DNA from: Anaeramoeba ignava
Taxonomy: Eukaryota > Metamonada > Anaeramoebidae
Direction: 5' to 3'
Length of the DNA: 64,000 nucleotides
NCBI GenBank assembly: GCA_028826165.1
Contig: JAPDFW010000077.1
Location: 345,258-409,257, forward strand
Shown: piece by piece, positions 44,749 through 55,900 of the stretch
How positions within the stretch are numbered: the first letter of the stretch is position 1
How the letters are laid out: the number at the start of each line of letters is the position of its first letter
Program-made: the position numbers and the translations under genes
Notes under the pieces: model-generated
Database searches by the model: none
What the model was told of the DNA's origin: nothing
The model's input: the letters and a program-made list of their open reading frames with translations, nothing else

Positions 44749-45672
44749 TTAATCATAAAAATCATCTGATAAAACGGTTAAAATTTCATTCATATTTTGA
44801 TTTTGTTGATTCAAAGTAGAGAATAATTCTTGAGATAATTTCTTCAATAAAGAATTTTCCTTTTTTAGATTTCCTTTTTGAATAGAAGAATTTTCAGATC
44901 TTTTGATTCTTTTTTGGAGATGTTTTTCGAGATCCAAATATTTTTTTTGATGTAATTCTTTTTCGTTTTCAATTTTATTTTCAAGTTGTTTCAAATTATC
45001 TTTTTTAGAATCAATTGAACTCTTAATAGAATCATGAATTTCTTGAATATTTTGAATTATTGGTAAATTTTGATAATTTTGGAATTTTGTGTTTATTTTT
45101 TCAATTAAATCCTTAATTTCAGAATCAATTTCTTCAACAGTATTTTCAACTTCGTTATAAATTTGTTTAAGATCACTTAATGATCTTTCTTTCATTCTTT
45201 GTTCTTCTAAAAAATCTTGTTTTGCATCAATTTCAGTAAAAATTTCTCCTTCAACTTGAACAAGTTTTAAATGAAATTCGAGAATTTTTTTTGGATCATT
45301 TTTAAAAGTCCAAGAAACAACAGCTTCACTTTTAGCTTGACTTAAAAAAAATGATTTAAATTTTTTTGATTTAAATTTTTTGATTTAAAATTTTTTTTTT
45401 CATTTTTACAGTTTAAAAAGTCTATTAACTTGTTCTAATACTTGATCTGTTTCTACATATAAATGTGGTTGTGTTTCTGTTGAAACTTCTAATATTGATA
45501 AACCTTCAAAAGTTTCTTTTTCTTTTGGATCTAATATTCTTCTAAAATTTGAATTTAAAGCTATAAATTTATATTTTGAATTTATAACTGCTTTTGGATT
45601 TAATTCATAATTTTTAATTGATTTAAAATATTCTATTTTATTTTTTTCTTTTTCAACGAAAGAATTCCCCAT
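44749..45672 (-). CDS. PAS-like domain protein with long coiled coil (2 exons, 284 aa)
   Basis: Exon 1 is 45410-45672, starting MGNSFVEKEKNK; the Met 22 codons further upstream lies in a T-rich leader and is rejected. Exon 2 is 44749-45340. The 69-bp intron begins GTAAAA, ends TTTAAG and joins in phase. Residues about 28-125 resemble a PAS fold: AVINSKYKFIALNSNFRRIL, then LSILEVSTETQPHL, then VVSWTFKNDPKKILEFHLKL. The ETQP stretch plus aromatic and basic strand order is typical of PAS-like sensor modules in amoeboflagellate and amoeba proteomes. Residues about 130-270 form a charged coiled coil (EEIDSEIKDLIEKINTKF, KDNLKQLENKIENEKEL). There is no kinase, cyclase or membrane segment. A role in sensing or scaffolding is possible, but the ligand is unknown. 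The PAS call is moderate. Confidence 0.65.
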
Positions 45673-45739
45673 TTTATTTAAAAATGAAAATAGATAAAAA
45701 ATGAAAAAAATGAAAAAAATGAAAAAAAAAACCAACAAA

Positions 45740-47735
45740 GTTTTTAATTTTTAAATTAACTTTTAATTAATTTTTAATCAATTTTTAATTAATATTTAAT
45801 CAATTTTTAATCAATTTTTAATCAATTTTTAATCAATTTTTAATCAATATTTAATCAATATTTAATCAATTTTTAATTAATATTTAATCAATATTTAATT
45901 AATTTTTAATCAATTTTTAATCAACTTTTAATTAATATTTAATCAATTTTTAATCAATATTTAATCAATATTTAATTAATATTTAATTAATATTTAATTA
46001 ATATTTAATTAATATTTAATTAATTTTTAATCAATTTTTAATCAATTTTTAATTAATATTTAATTAATATTTAATTAATATTTAATCAATATTTAATCAA
46101 TTTTTAATTAATATTTAATCAATATTTAATTAATTTTTAATTAATTTTTAATCAATATTTAATCAATTTTTGATTAATTTTTAATCAATTTTTAATTAAT
46201 ATTTAATCAATATTTAATCAATATTTAATCAATATTTAATTAATATTTAATCAATATTTAATTAATATTTAATTAATATTTAATCAATATTTAATTAATA
46301 TTTAATCAATTTTTAATTAATATTTAATCAATTTTTAATTAATTTTTAATTAATATTTAATCAATATTTAATCAATATTTAATCAATATTTAATTAATAT
46401 TTAATTAATTTTTAATCAATTTTAATTAGTATTTAATCAATATTTAATTAATTTTTAATCAATTTTTAATTAATTTTTTAATCAATATTTAATCAATTTT
46501 TATTTTAATATTTAATCAATATTTAATTAATATTTAATCAATTTTTAATTAATATTTTAATCAATATTTAATCAATTTTTAATTAGTATTTAATCAATAT
46601 TTAATTAATATTTAATCAATATTTAATTAATATTTAATTAATTTTTAATTAATTTTTAATTAATTTTTAATTAATATTTAATCAATATTTAATTAATATT
46701 TAATCAATTTTTAATCAATTTTTAATTAATATTTAATCAATTTTTAATCAATATTTAATTAATATTTAATTAATATTTAATTAATATTTAATCAATATTT
46801 AATCAATTTTTAATTAATATTTAACAATATTTAATTAATATTTAATTAATTTTTAATCAATTTTTAATCAATATTTAATTAATTTTTAATTAATATTTAA
46901 TCAATATTTAATCAATATTTAATTAATATTTAATTAATATTTAATTAATTTTTAATCAATTTTTAATCAATATTTAATCAATTTTTAATCAATTTTTAAT
47001 CAATATTTAATTAATATTTAATTAATATTTAATCAACTTTTTAATTAATATTTAATTAATTTTTAATTAATTTTTAATTAATATTTAATCAATTTTTAAT
47101 CAATATTTAATTAATTTTTAATTAATATTTAATTAAATTTTTAATTAATATTTATTTAATTTTTAATCAATTTTTAATCAATTTTAATTAATTTTTAATC
47201 AATTTTTAATTAATTTTTTAATCAATTTTTAATCAATATTTAATTAATATTTAATCAATTTTTAATTAATATTTAATTAACTTTTTAATCAATATTTGAT
47301 CAATTTTTAATTAATTTTTAATTAATTTTTAATCAATATTTAATTAATTTTTAATTAATTTTTAATCAATTTTTAATCAATATTTAATTAATTTTTTAAT
47401 TAATATTTAATCAATTTTTAATCAATTTTTAATCAATATTTAATCAATATTTAATTAATATTTAATTAATTTTTAATTAATATTTAATTAGTATTTAATT
47501 AATATTTAATTAATTTTTAATTAATTTTTAATCAATTTTTAACTAATATTTAATTAATATTTAATCAATATTTAATCAATTTTTAATCAATTTTTAATTA
47601 ATATTTAATCAATTTTTAATCAATATTTAATTAATATTTAATCAATTTTTAATTAATATTTAATCAATATTTAATCAATTTTTAATTAATATTTAATCAA
47701 TATTTAATCAATTTTTAATTAATATTTAATTAATA
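45740..47735. repeat. 2-kb satellite of an 11-bp unit
   Basis: About 180 tandem copies of an 11-base unit of the form TTTTTAATCAA or TATTTAATTAA. Two positions vary, T/A near the start and C/T at the eighth base, while the rest is nearly fixed. Eleven bases is not a multiple of three, and stop codons occur in all frames, so it is non-coding. It separates the PAS-like gene (start at 45672) from the 3' end of the homocysteine methyltransferase. Confidence 0.96.
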
Positions 47736-47746
47736 TTGAAATGGAA

Positions 47747-50056
47747 TCATTTCTTAACAAGTTCAGCAAGTTTTTTAATTATTTCAGGAGTTGTTGAACA
47801 ACAACCACCAACAATAGAACATTTCTTATTAATAAAAAGATTATGAAGAAGAGAAACAAAATCATTTTCAGAAAATCCTGAATCAGGTAGAAAAGTTTGT
47901 TTTTCAGAATCCCAAATATTTCCAAGATTTGGATAACACATGATGATTTTTTGCTTTTTTTGTTTTTTCATAACTTCATTTGCTATATCAACTAAATTAG
48001 GGACAAATTCAGGTTTTGTACAATTAATTCCAATTGCTAAAAAATTATCACATTCTAAACAAATTTTAACACAATCTGCAAAAAGTGTCCCATCATTTAT
48101 TTGTTCTTTATTTTTGCAGGCAAATGAAATGTATGCTTTTTTTGAAATTTTTCCTGAATTGAAAATTTCTATTAATGCTTCTGCTTCAAGAAATGATGGC
48201 ATTGTTTCTAATGCAATTATATCTGTATTTGGATTTTCACAACATAATTCAAGACGTTCAAGATGAAAATCAATTAATTCTTGTTTTGTTTTATTAAAAA
48301 ATCCTGTATATTCAGAACCATCTGCTAAAAAAGCGGCTTTTGGATTTTAATTTTGGATTTTAATTTTAATTTGAATTTGAATTTTGAATTTGGATTTTAA
48401 TTTTAATTTTAATTTGGATTTTAATTTGAATTTTAATTTTAATTTTAATTTTAAATTTAATTTTAATTTGAATTTTAATTTTAATTTGAATTTTAATTTT
48501 GATTTTGATTTTAATTTTGATTTTGATTTTAATTTTAATTTTAATTTTAATTTTAATTTTAATTTTGGATTTTAATTTTAATTTGAATTTTAATTTTGAT
48601 TTTGAATTTTGAATTTTAATTTTAATTTGAATGAGAAAAAATACCATAAGAACCAATGCTAGCACCAACAAGAGGAATATTTTCAATTTCATAATTTAAT
48701 GATTTTAAATAATCTTCTCTTGCTTCAGCAACTAAATCAATCCCCTTATGAAATAATTCGATTGATTTATCTTTTTCAAATCCAATTTTTTTCATCGTTT
48801 CAAAAGTAAATTGATAAGTAGCAGAAACAACAATATCAGCTCCTTTTTAAATTTGATATTAAAATTTATTTAGATTTAGATTTAGATTTAGATTTATAAA
48901 TAGATTTATATTTATATTTATATTTATATTTATATTTAGATTTATATTTATATTTATATTTAGATTTAGATTTAGATTTATATTTATATTTAGATTTAGA
49001 TTTAGATTTAGATTTAGATTTAGATTTAGATTTATATTTATAAATTGATTTAGATTTAGATTTAGATTTAGATTTATATTTATATTTATATTTAGATTTA
49101 GATTTAGATTTAGATTTATATTTAGATTTAGATTTAGATTTATATTTAGATTTAGATTTATATTTATATTTATATTTATAAATTGTTTTAGATTTAGATT
49201 TATATTTATATTTATAAATTGATTTAGATTTATAAATTGATTTAGATTCAGATTTAGATTCAGATTTAGATTTAGATTTAGATTTAGATTTAGATTTAGA
49301 TTTATAAATTGATTTAGATTTAGATTTAGATTTAGATTTAGTTTTAGATTTAGATTTATAAATTGATTTAGATTTATATTTATATTTATAAATTGATTTA
49401 GTTTTAGATTTATAAATTGATTTAGATTCAGATTTAGATTCAGATTTAGATTTAGATTTAGATTTAGATTTAGATTTAGATTTATAAATTGATTTAGATT
49501 TAGATTTAGATTTAGATTTAGATTTAGATTTAGATTTATAAATTGATTTAGATTTAGATTTAGATTTAGATTTAGATTTAGATTTAGATTTATAAATTGA
49601 TTTAGATTTATATTTATATTTATAAATTGATTTAGTTTTAGATTTAGATTTAGTTTTAGATTTAGATTTAGATTTAGATTTAGATTTAGATTTAGATTTA
49701 GATTTAGATTTAGATTTATATTTATATTTAGATTTAGATTTATATTTATATTTAGATTTAGATTTAGATTTAGATTTAGATTTAGATTTATAAATTGATT
49801 TAGATTTATATTTATATTAATATTTATATTTAGAAATAGATTTATATTTAGAAATTTATTGTAAATGTTTAAAGAGATAAAAAAAACCTGCTAAATAATA
49901 ATCATAATGAATTTGCTTTAAAAGTTCAGGTTTTTCTAAAATTGCTTTTGCACTCCAAAGAACTTCACCATCAACAGAAAAACCTCTCCTTGAAATTTCA
50001 GTACCAAGAGCACCATCAATCATTTTACATTTTGAAAAATCCATAACTTTTTTCAT
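47747..50056 (-). CDS. Homocysteine S-methyltransferase (3 exons, 318 aa)
   Basis: This enzyme makes methionine from homocysteine using S-methylmethionine or S-adenosylmethionine as methyl donor. Exons in transcript order are 49888-50056, 48645-48842 and 47747-48336. Both introns are GT-AG and phase-consistent (1,045 and 308 bp), and the product has the usual family length. Markers are MIDGALGTEISRRG near the start, YYLAGADIVVSATYQFTFE, IPLVGASIGSY, AFLADGSEYTG and IALETMPSFLEAEAL. The zinc-binding cysteines are Cys228 in GINCT and Cys301/Cys302 in VGGCCSTTPE. All three zinc ligands are present, so it should be active. A cytosolic location is expected because there is no targeting peptide. 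It is divergent from the GON4-like gene, 79 bp away. Intron 1 is filled with a TTTAGA-type satellite. Confidence 0.93.
48337..48644 (-). repeat. Satellite-filled intron 2 of the homocysteine methyltransferase gene
   Basis: AATTTT units with GGATTT and GAATTT variants fill the intron between donor GTATTTTTTC (minus, 48644) and acceptor CAAAAG. The KIKI frame opposite is a shadow. Confidence 0.85.
48843..49887 (-). repeat. TTTAGA/TTTATA satellite in methyltransferase intron 1
   Basis: Six-base units GATTTA and TATTTA fill about 970 bp. Longer patterns are visible: a block with TTTAGATTCAGATTTAG occurs at about 49241 and again at about 49421, 180 bases apart. Interruptions TTTATAAATTGATTTAG recur about a dozen times. 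Splicing over it is supported by the flanking coding exons and phases. Confidence 0.93.
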
Positions 50057-50135
50057 TTTAACGGAAATAATAAAAAAAATTAAAAAAGAAAAAATGAATA
50101 ATTTTTTTTTTCATTTTTTTTTTCTTCTTTTAAAA

Positions 50136-52817
50136 ATGTCAAAATCAAAACTTTCTGATTTAGATATTTTTTCCGATTTATCTCCTCAAACAATTTATTT
50201 GATTAAATCCGTTGATGATATTGTTGTTCGTTCAATAATTGATCAATCTTTAGAAGAACTTGAACAATCAATTCCAAATAATTTAAAATCAATAAAAAAA
50301 AATTCCAGTGAAAAAAATACAAAACAAAATGAAGGAAATCAAATTCAATTCAAAGATTTGTTAAATAATTATAAAGAAGAGGAAGATGATGATGAATTTA
50401 TTCCAAATCAAAACGGAAATAATTTAAAAATGAATAATTTTGAACCAAATGCAAAAAATAAAAAGAAAATTCAACCTGAAAAAATGTCTTTTCATCAATT
50501 AATTGAATCAAATGAACCTGTAGCAAAACATACAAGAAAAAGAGTTGTAATTTCTCAAGAAATGAATGACCAATTTATTTCAGAATTGGATAATAAATTA
50601 GAACAAATTGAAAAGCAATTTAGTGTTAGATTACAAACAAAAAGAGAAAAAGAAGTTTATGAAGATTTTTTAAATTGGTTTCTTGGATTCAATGCTTTTT
50701 ATTTAAGACAAAATTCCGAATTTTTATTAAATCAAAATCAAAAAAATCAAAATCAAAATCAAAATCAAAATCAAAAAAATCAAAATCAAAAAAATCAAAA
50801 TCAAAAAAATCAAAAAAATCAAAAAAATCAAAAAAATCAAAATCAAAAAAATCAAAAAAATCAAAAAAAGAAATTCAAATATTCTCATCTTTTTGAAGAT
50901 GAAACTGATGATGAAAGTGATTATGATGAAAATGATGAAAATGAAAAAATATTAACAAAAGATTTGAAAAATGGTCTTCCATTTAGAAAAGTGAATTTAA
51001 AATATCATTTCAAAAACAAGAAAAAACCAAGATTTAGAAGCAAGAAAAAATTCCATCAACAAGTTCTCGAGAATTTACATTCAGATTCTGATTCAAATTT
51101 AGATGAAAATTCAAGTGAGAATTCGAAATTAGAAATGGATATAATTTTAGAATCAAAATCAAATTCTAATAAAAATCAAAATCAAAATCAAAATCAAAAT
51201 CAAAATCAAAATATTAATTCAGATTCAGATTCAAATGATCCTGATTTTGTTTTGGAAAAAGATAACATTGAAGAAGTTGATGAATTTTTGCATGAACCAA
51301 AAAGAGAAATACTTGATAATTTAAGAGAATTGGCACCTCAATATTATCTCCATCAAAATCAAGTTATTCCACAATCAGTTTTATCAGAAATCAATCCAAA
51401 ACTACTTGAAAAAAAATTACAAAATGAAAATCAAAATCAAAATAGTCAAAATCAAAATAAAGAAAATCAAAATCCAAATAAAGAAAATGAAATCAATTTA
51501 ATGGAAGGATTCCCAGTATCTATTGAAAAGGAATTAACAAGAAAACAAGCACAAAAATTGAAACAAATCATCCCAAAATATTTAGCACTTGTGGTTCAAA
51601 ATTTATTGCTAGCAAAAAACCAGAACGAACCGCAAATATTCAATGAAATGATTTCTCTTTTGGAAAATTTTATTCGAGCAAAAGATAAAAATTATACCTC
51701 AATGTTATTATCAATTCAAGTATTTGATTCAAAAGAAAATGATGAAGAAAAGGGAAAAAAGGGATTAGTACAACTTCCGAAGTTACCTAAAAGATTCACA
51801 ACAATACTCAACGTTCCACTTTTGGAAAATGTGCAGAAATTTTTGGAATTTATCAAAAATTCAAGTTTTGAAAAATTGAAATTTTCTCAAACAAAAATAT
51901 CTCAATATTTTCCAAAAGTGGAATTTTCATTGCTGTTTAATCCACCAGATAAAATTAACCGAAAATGCATTTTCACTGAGGCTGAAGATATGTTGATTAT
52001 TGTGGGATTGAAGCGTTTTGGGATGCAATTTAGCTTAATCCGAAAGCATTTAATCCCAACAAAAAATGAAAAACAAATTTATTTCAGATTCAAAAACATG
52101 AATACGAAGAAAAAACCGAATTTGATAAGAGATTATTTGGAGCAACAAGAGAAACCATTTACAAACGATGAAAACCTGAAGATTATAAGAGGAGTTGAAA
52201 TATTTGGAAAGAATTGGATCAAAATATCAAATGTGATGTTCCACAATAGAAATCCACATACACTTGAAAAACAATATTTAAAATTATTGAATGAATCAAA
52301 GAAAAGTCGAAAAATTGAGAAGAAGAAAAAAATACCAAAATTCCCATTTGTTTTCAAGCCAATCAAACCGTTACCAGATGCAAAGAAAAATCTTTTAAAA
52401 CTCCCATCAATTTCTATGACTGGAGTTGTTTCAAAACCGAAAAAAAAGAGAAGACCAAGAAGAAAAAGAAAATGGATTGAATCAAAAGTGTCTGAAGTTA
52501 TGAATAAACAAAAATACCCATCAAATTTACACTCTCAACAGAATAAAGCTGATTCAATTCCTGATGATATGTTTGAGAAAGAGGAATTGGATGAAAGTTC
52601 AGAAACAGAAACAAATACAGAAAGTTTTTTAAATGAGGAATTAACAACTGATTCTGAAGTTGAAACAAAATCAAAATCAAAATCAAAATCAAAATCAAAA
52701 TCCAAATCCAATTCTGAATTTGATTTTGATTTTAAATCAGATTCAGATTTTGATTCAGATTCAGATTCAGATTCAAGTTATTTACCATCAAGTAATCATA
52801 ATTCTGATTCAGATTGA
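50136..52817 (+). CDS. GON4-like SANT/Myb nuclear protein (893 aa)
   Basis: I start at MSKSKLSDLD (50136); the Met at 50094 would add only a Phe-rich peptide encoded by the T-rich leader. The diagnostic region is near residues 605-720. A first SANT-like repeat begins KCIFTEAEDMLIIVGLKRFG and is followed by LIPTKNEKQIYFRFKNMN. A second reads PFTNDENLKIIRGVEIFGKNW. This pair, with the linker KPNLIRDYLEQQEKP, matches the GON-4-like family of chromatin and transcription regulators. The N-terminal half is acidic and low complexity, with a KNQKNQ/NQ tract (about 205-245). A short helical conserved block, RKQAQKLKQIIPKYLALVVQ, lies near residue 470. A basic segment KPKKKRRPRRKRKW near 770 looks like a nuclear localisation signal. 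A Ser/Asp-rich tail ends the protein. No introns are needed. Confidence 0.85.
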   Translation: MSKSKLSDLDIFSDLSPQTIYLIKSVDDIVVRSIIDQSLEELEQSIPNNLKSIKKNSSEKNTKQNEGNQIQFKDLLNNYKEEEDDDEFIPNQNGNNLKMNNFEPNAKNKKKIQPEKMSFHQLIESNEPVAKHTRKRVVISQEMNDQFISELDNKLEQIEKQFSVRLQTKREKEVYEDFLNWFLGFNAFYLRQNSEFLLNQNQKNQNQNQNQNQKNQNQKNQNQKNQKNQKNQKNQNQKNQKNQKKKFKYSHLFEDETDDESDYDENDENEKILTKDLKNGLPFRKVNLKYHFKNKKKPRFRSKKKFHQQVLENLHSDSDSNLDENSSENSKLEMDIILESKSNSNKNQNQNQNQNQNQNINSDSDSNDPDFVLEKDNIEEVDEFLHEPKREILDNLRELAPQYYLHQNQVIPQSVLSEINPKLLEKKLQNENQNQNSQNQNKENQNPNKENEINLMEGFPVSIEKELTRKQAQKLKQIIPKYLALVVQNLLLAKNQNEPQIFNEMISLLENFIRAKDKNYTSMLLSIQVFDSKENDEEKGKKGLVQLPKLPKRFTTILNVPLLENVQKFLEFIKNSSFEKLKFSQTKISQYFPKVEFSLLFNPPDKINRKCIFTEAEDMLIIVGLKRFGMQFSLIRKHLIPTKNEKQIYFRFKNMNTKKKPNLIRDYLEQQEKPFTNDENLKIIRGVEIFGKNWIKISNVMFHNRNPHTLEKQYLKLLNESKKSRKIEKKKKIPKFPFVFKPIKPLPDAKKNLLKLPSISMTGVVSKPKKKRRPRRKRKWIESKVSEVMNKQKYPSNLHSQQNKADSIPDDMFEKEELDESSETETNTESFLNEELTTDSEVETKSKSKSKSKSKSKSNSEFDFDFKSDSDFDSDSDSDSSYLPSSNHNSDSD

Positions 52818-52931
52818 AATAATATTATTTTTAATTATTTTTTTTTTAATTATTTTTTGTTTTCATCATTAAAAAAAAAGAATGGAATCAAATCAAAATA
52901 TTTGCTTTCTTTTCTTCTTTCTTTGTTTTCT
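52818..52931. other. Convergent intergenic region
   Basis: A 114-bp gap between the stops of the GON4-like gene (plus) and VPS39 (minus), T-rich, with no other feature. Confidence 0.5.
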
Positions 52932-55900
52932 TCATTTTTTTTGTTTTTGAGGATTAAAATCTTTCAAACAACCATAATGAACAACATGGCCAGTTGGGAA
53001 TCTTGCAACAACAGAAGCACCAAGTTTTTCTTTGCATTTATCACATTTAGTTTTAGGGATAATTTTCAATTTTTGCTTTTCCAAATTTTTCAATTTCCAA
53101 TCGGAAAGTAAAGATTCATTTTTCTTTAAATTTTTAAAAATTTGAGAATGTCTTTTTTGATGAGCAAGTTCTCGAATAGAAATTGATAAAAAGGAACTAA
53201 TTTCAGAAAGAGGAAGATCATCAGGCAATTTTTTAAGAACATTTGCTGGATTCAATTCACAAGAGTGTTTATTGATAATTGCGATTGCATCATCAATTAA
53301 AGGAGCAGAATTATCAGGAGGATATAAAGAAAGACAAACAAGTTCCAATAATTTTTCCTGATGATTTTTTGGATTTGGATCTTCACAATATTTTTCAGCA
53401 TCTCCACGATTCCCCATTTTGTGGATTAAAATATTCAATCCATCACGATATCGACCCATTTTTTCAAGTAAAATTGTTTCCTCTTCAAACAATGAACTTC
53501 CTTTAATTTTTTCAAACAAAATTTCTGGGTCGTAATAATTGGATGTTTGCAAAAGAAGAATCAATTTTTTGCGTGTTGAGCCTAGAACACCATACTCGGT
53601 TCCAGGAACAGGTCTATTTTTTCCTTTGGGTTGCTTGCCATCATCCCGAGGCACTATTGCCAATAATATTTCCACAAAATGCATTGCTAATTGGTTGTGC
53701 AATTTTTTGTCTGTGTTTTTTTCTGTAAAAATTGTGAATTCCAAATAACGAAATTTCATTTCATCATCTTTAAATTGAGCCAAATAATCCAAAACATCGT
53801 TTGCTTTTAAAGGTGTTTCTCTTTTTTCGCTTGTGAATATTTTGATCCCAATATTCGGTGATTTTTCAAGAACCCAACGTGAAAACGCCCAAATCAAATT
53901 TGGATCGCTCAACTCAATCAAGCAACTGACTGTTTCGTTGATTCCGTTTTGCCCTTCTTGTTTGAATTTTTGTGATCCTAAATTTGCCCATATTTCAAGT
54001 GCTGTTCGATAATTTTTTTTGCCTTTATAAACATTTGCAAGTTCGGAATACATTTTGCGATCCAAAAAAAAGTCTTTCAAATCAGTCAAATCGCAGAAAT
54101 TTTCTGATTCAACAAATTGAGAGAATTTCATGGGATCAAGAGTTGAATAAAATTTTGTGAGTGCAGTATCAATTTCAATTAGAATTGATTTGGCTTCACT
54201 TTTAAGTTGATTTTTGAGTTTGATTTGATTTTCTCTTTCTTCCTTTTCTTTATTATTTTGATTATTATTATTATTATCATTATCATCATCAAAATCATTA
54301 TTATTATTTTCATCTTGATTGATTTGAATAATATTTTCATCCACTTTATTTTCTTCATAAATTTTCTGGTATTTTTCTCTTTCCTTTTCAATAAAAATAA
54401 CAGTTTTTGTTGTAAATTGTTCAAGGTATCTCTTCAAAGTTGGTTCAAAACGGTTGACAGCTTTCAAGTCTTTTTCGTGAGGAATATTTGATAAAATGAT
54501 TGATTCAATAAATACTGGCACATCATGTCCAGTGAATGGGTTTGTTGGTTTGTATTCACTTTTTTTTAATAAATGTTGTGGAAATAAAGAGATTAATTCT
54601 CTTGGGTCTAAATTTCCTTTATAAAAGTGTTCAAATGCTTCGTCAAATAATAAATCTTTGACAAGCATGTATCCAACTTTGAGGTGGATTAAAAGAAGTT
54701 TTTTTTTGTGATCTTGAAGAGATGTTTGATTATCTTTTGGTGCACTTTTTTCGTATAATTCGAGTGCTTTTGTGTATTGATGTTTTTCGATTAATTGGTC
54801 TACCTTTTTTTAATATAATTTTTTAATATAATTTCAAAATGAATTTTAATTTTAATTTCAAAATGAATTTTAATTTTAATTTGATTTCAAAATGAATTTT
54901 AATTTTAATTTGAATTTCAAAATGAATTTTAATTTCAATTTTAATTTTAATTTCAATTTTAATTTTAATTTTAATTTCAATTTCAAAATGAATTTTAATT
55001 TCAATTTCAAAATGAATTTTAATTTCAATTTTAATTTCAAAATGAATTTTAATTTTAATTTTAATTTCAAAATGAATTTTAATTTCAATTTCAATTTTAA
55101 TTTTAATTTCAAAATGAATTTTAATTTCAATTTTAATTTTAAAATGAATTTTAATTTTAATTTCAATTTTAATTTTAATTTCAAAATGAATTTTAATTTC
55201 AATTTTAATTTTAATTTCAAAATGAATTTTAATTTTAATTTGATTTCAAAATGAATTTTAATTTTAATTTTAATTTCAAAATGAATTTTAATTTTAATTT
55301 TAATTTCAAAATGAATTTTAATTTTAATTTTAATTTCAAAATGAATTTTAATTTTAATTTCAATTTTAATTTCAATTTTAATTTTCTACTTGTGTTTCGA
55401 TTGGTATTTTTAATAATGCAAATATTTCTGTTCTTGTTGCTATAAAAGCAAATGGATCAGATATTGTTATTGACTGAACTTGAAGAAGTGATAATGATTG
55501 TAATAATCTTTGATCATACCAACTGTGAATTGTAATTTCTTTTGGAAGAATTCCGATAACAAAAGGAGTTAAATAATCTTTTAAATTTTGTTTTAAATTT
55601 TGTTTTAAATTTTGTTTTAAATTTAATTATAAATTTAATTATAAATTGAATTATAAATATAATTATAAATATAATTATAAATATAATTATATATTTAATT
55701 ATAAATTTAATTATAAATATAATTATATATTTAATTATAAATTTAATTATAAATTTAATTATAAATTTAATTATAAATTTAATTATAAATTTAATTATAA
55801 ATATAATTATAAATATAATTATAAATTTAATTATAAATTTAATTATAAATTTAAATATAAATATAATTATAAATTTAATTACAAATTTAATTATAAATTG

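Noticed and set aside
50094-50135. Upstream Met of the GON4-like gene as true start, with MNNFFFHFFFLLLK as a signal peptide
   Set aside because: It is encoded by the T-rich leader that precedes many genes here, and a nuclear SANT protein should not carry a secretion signal.
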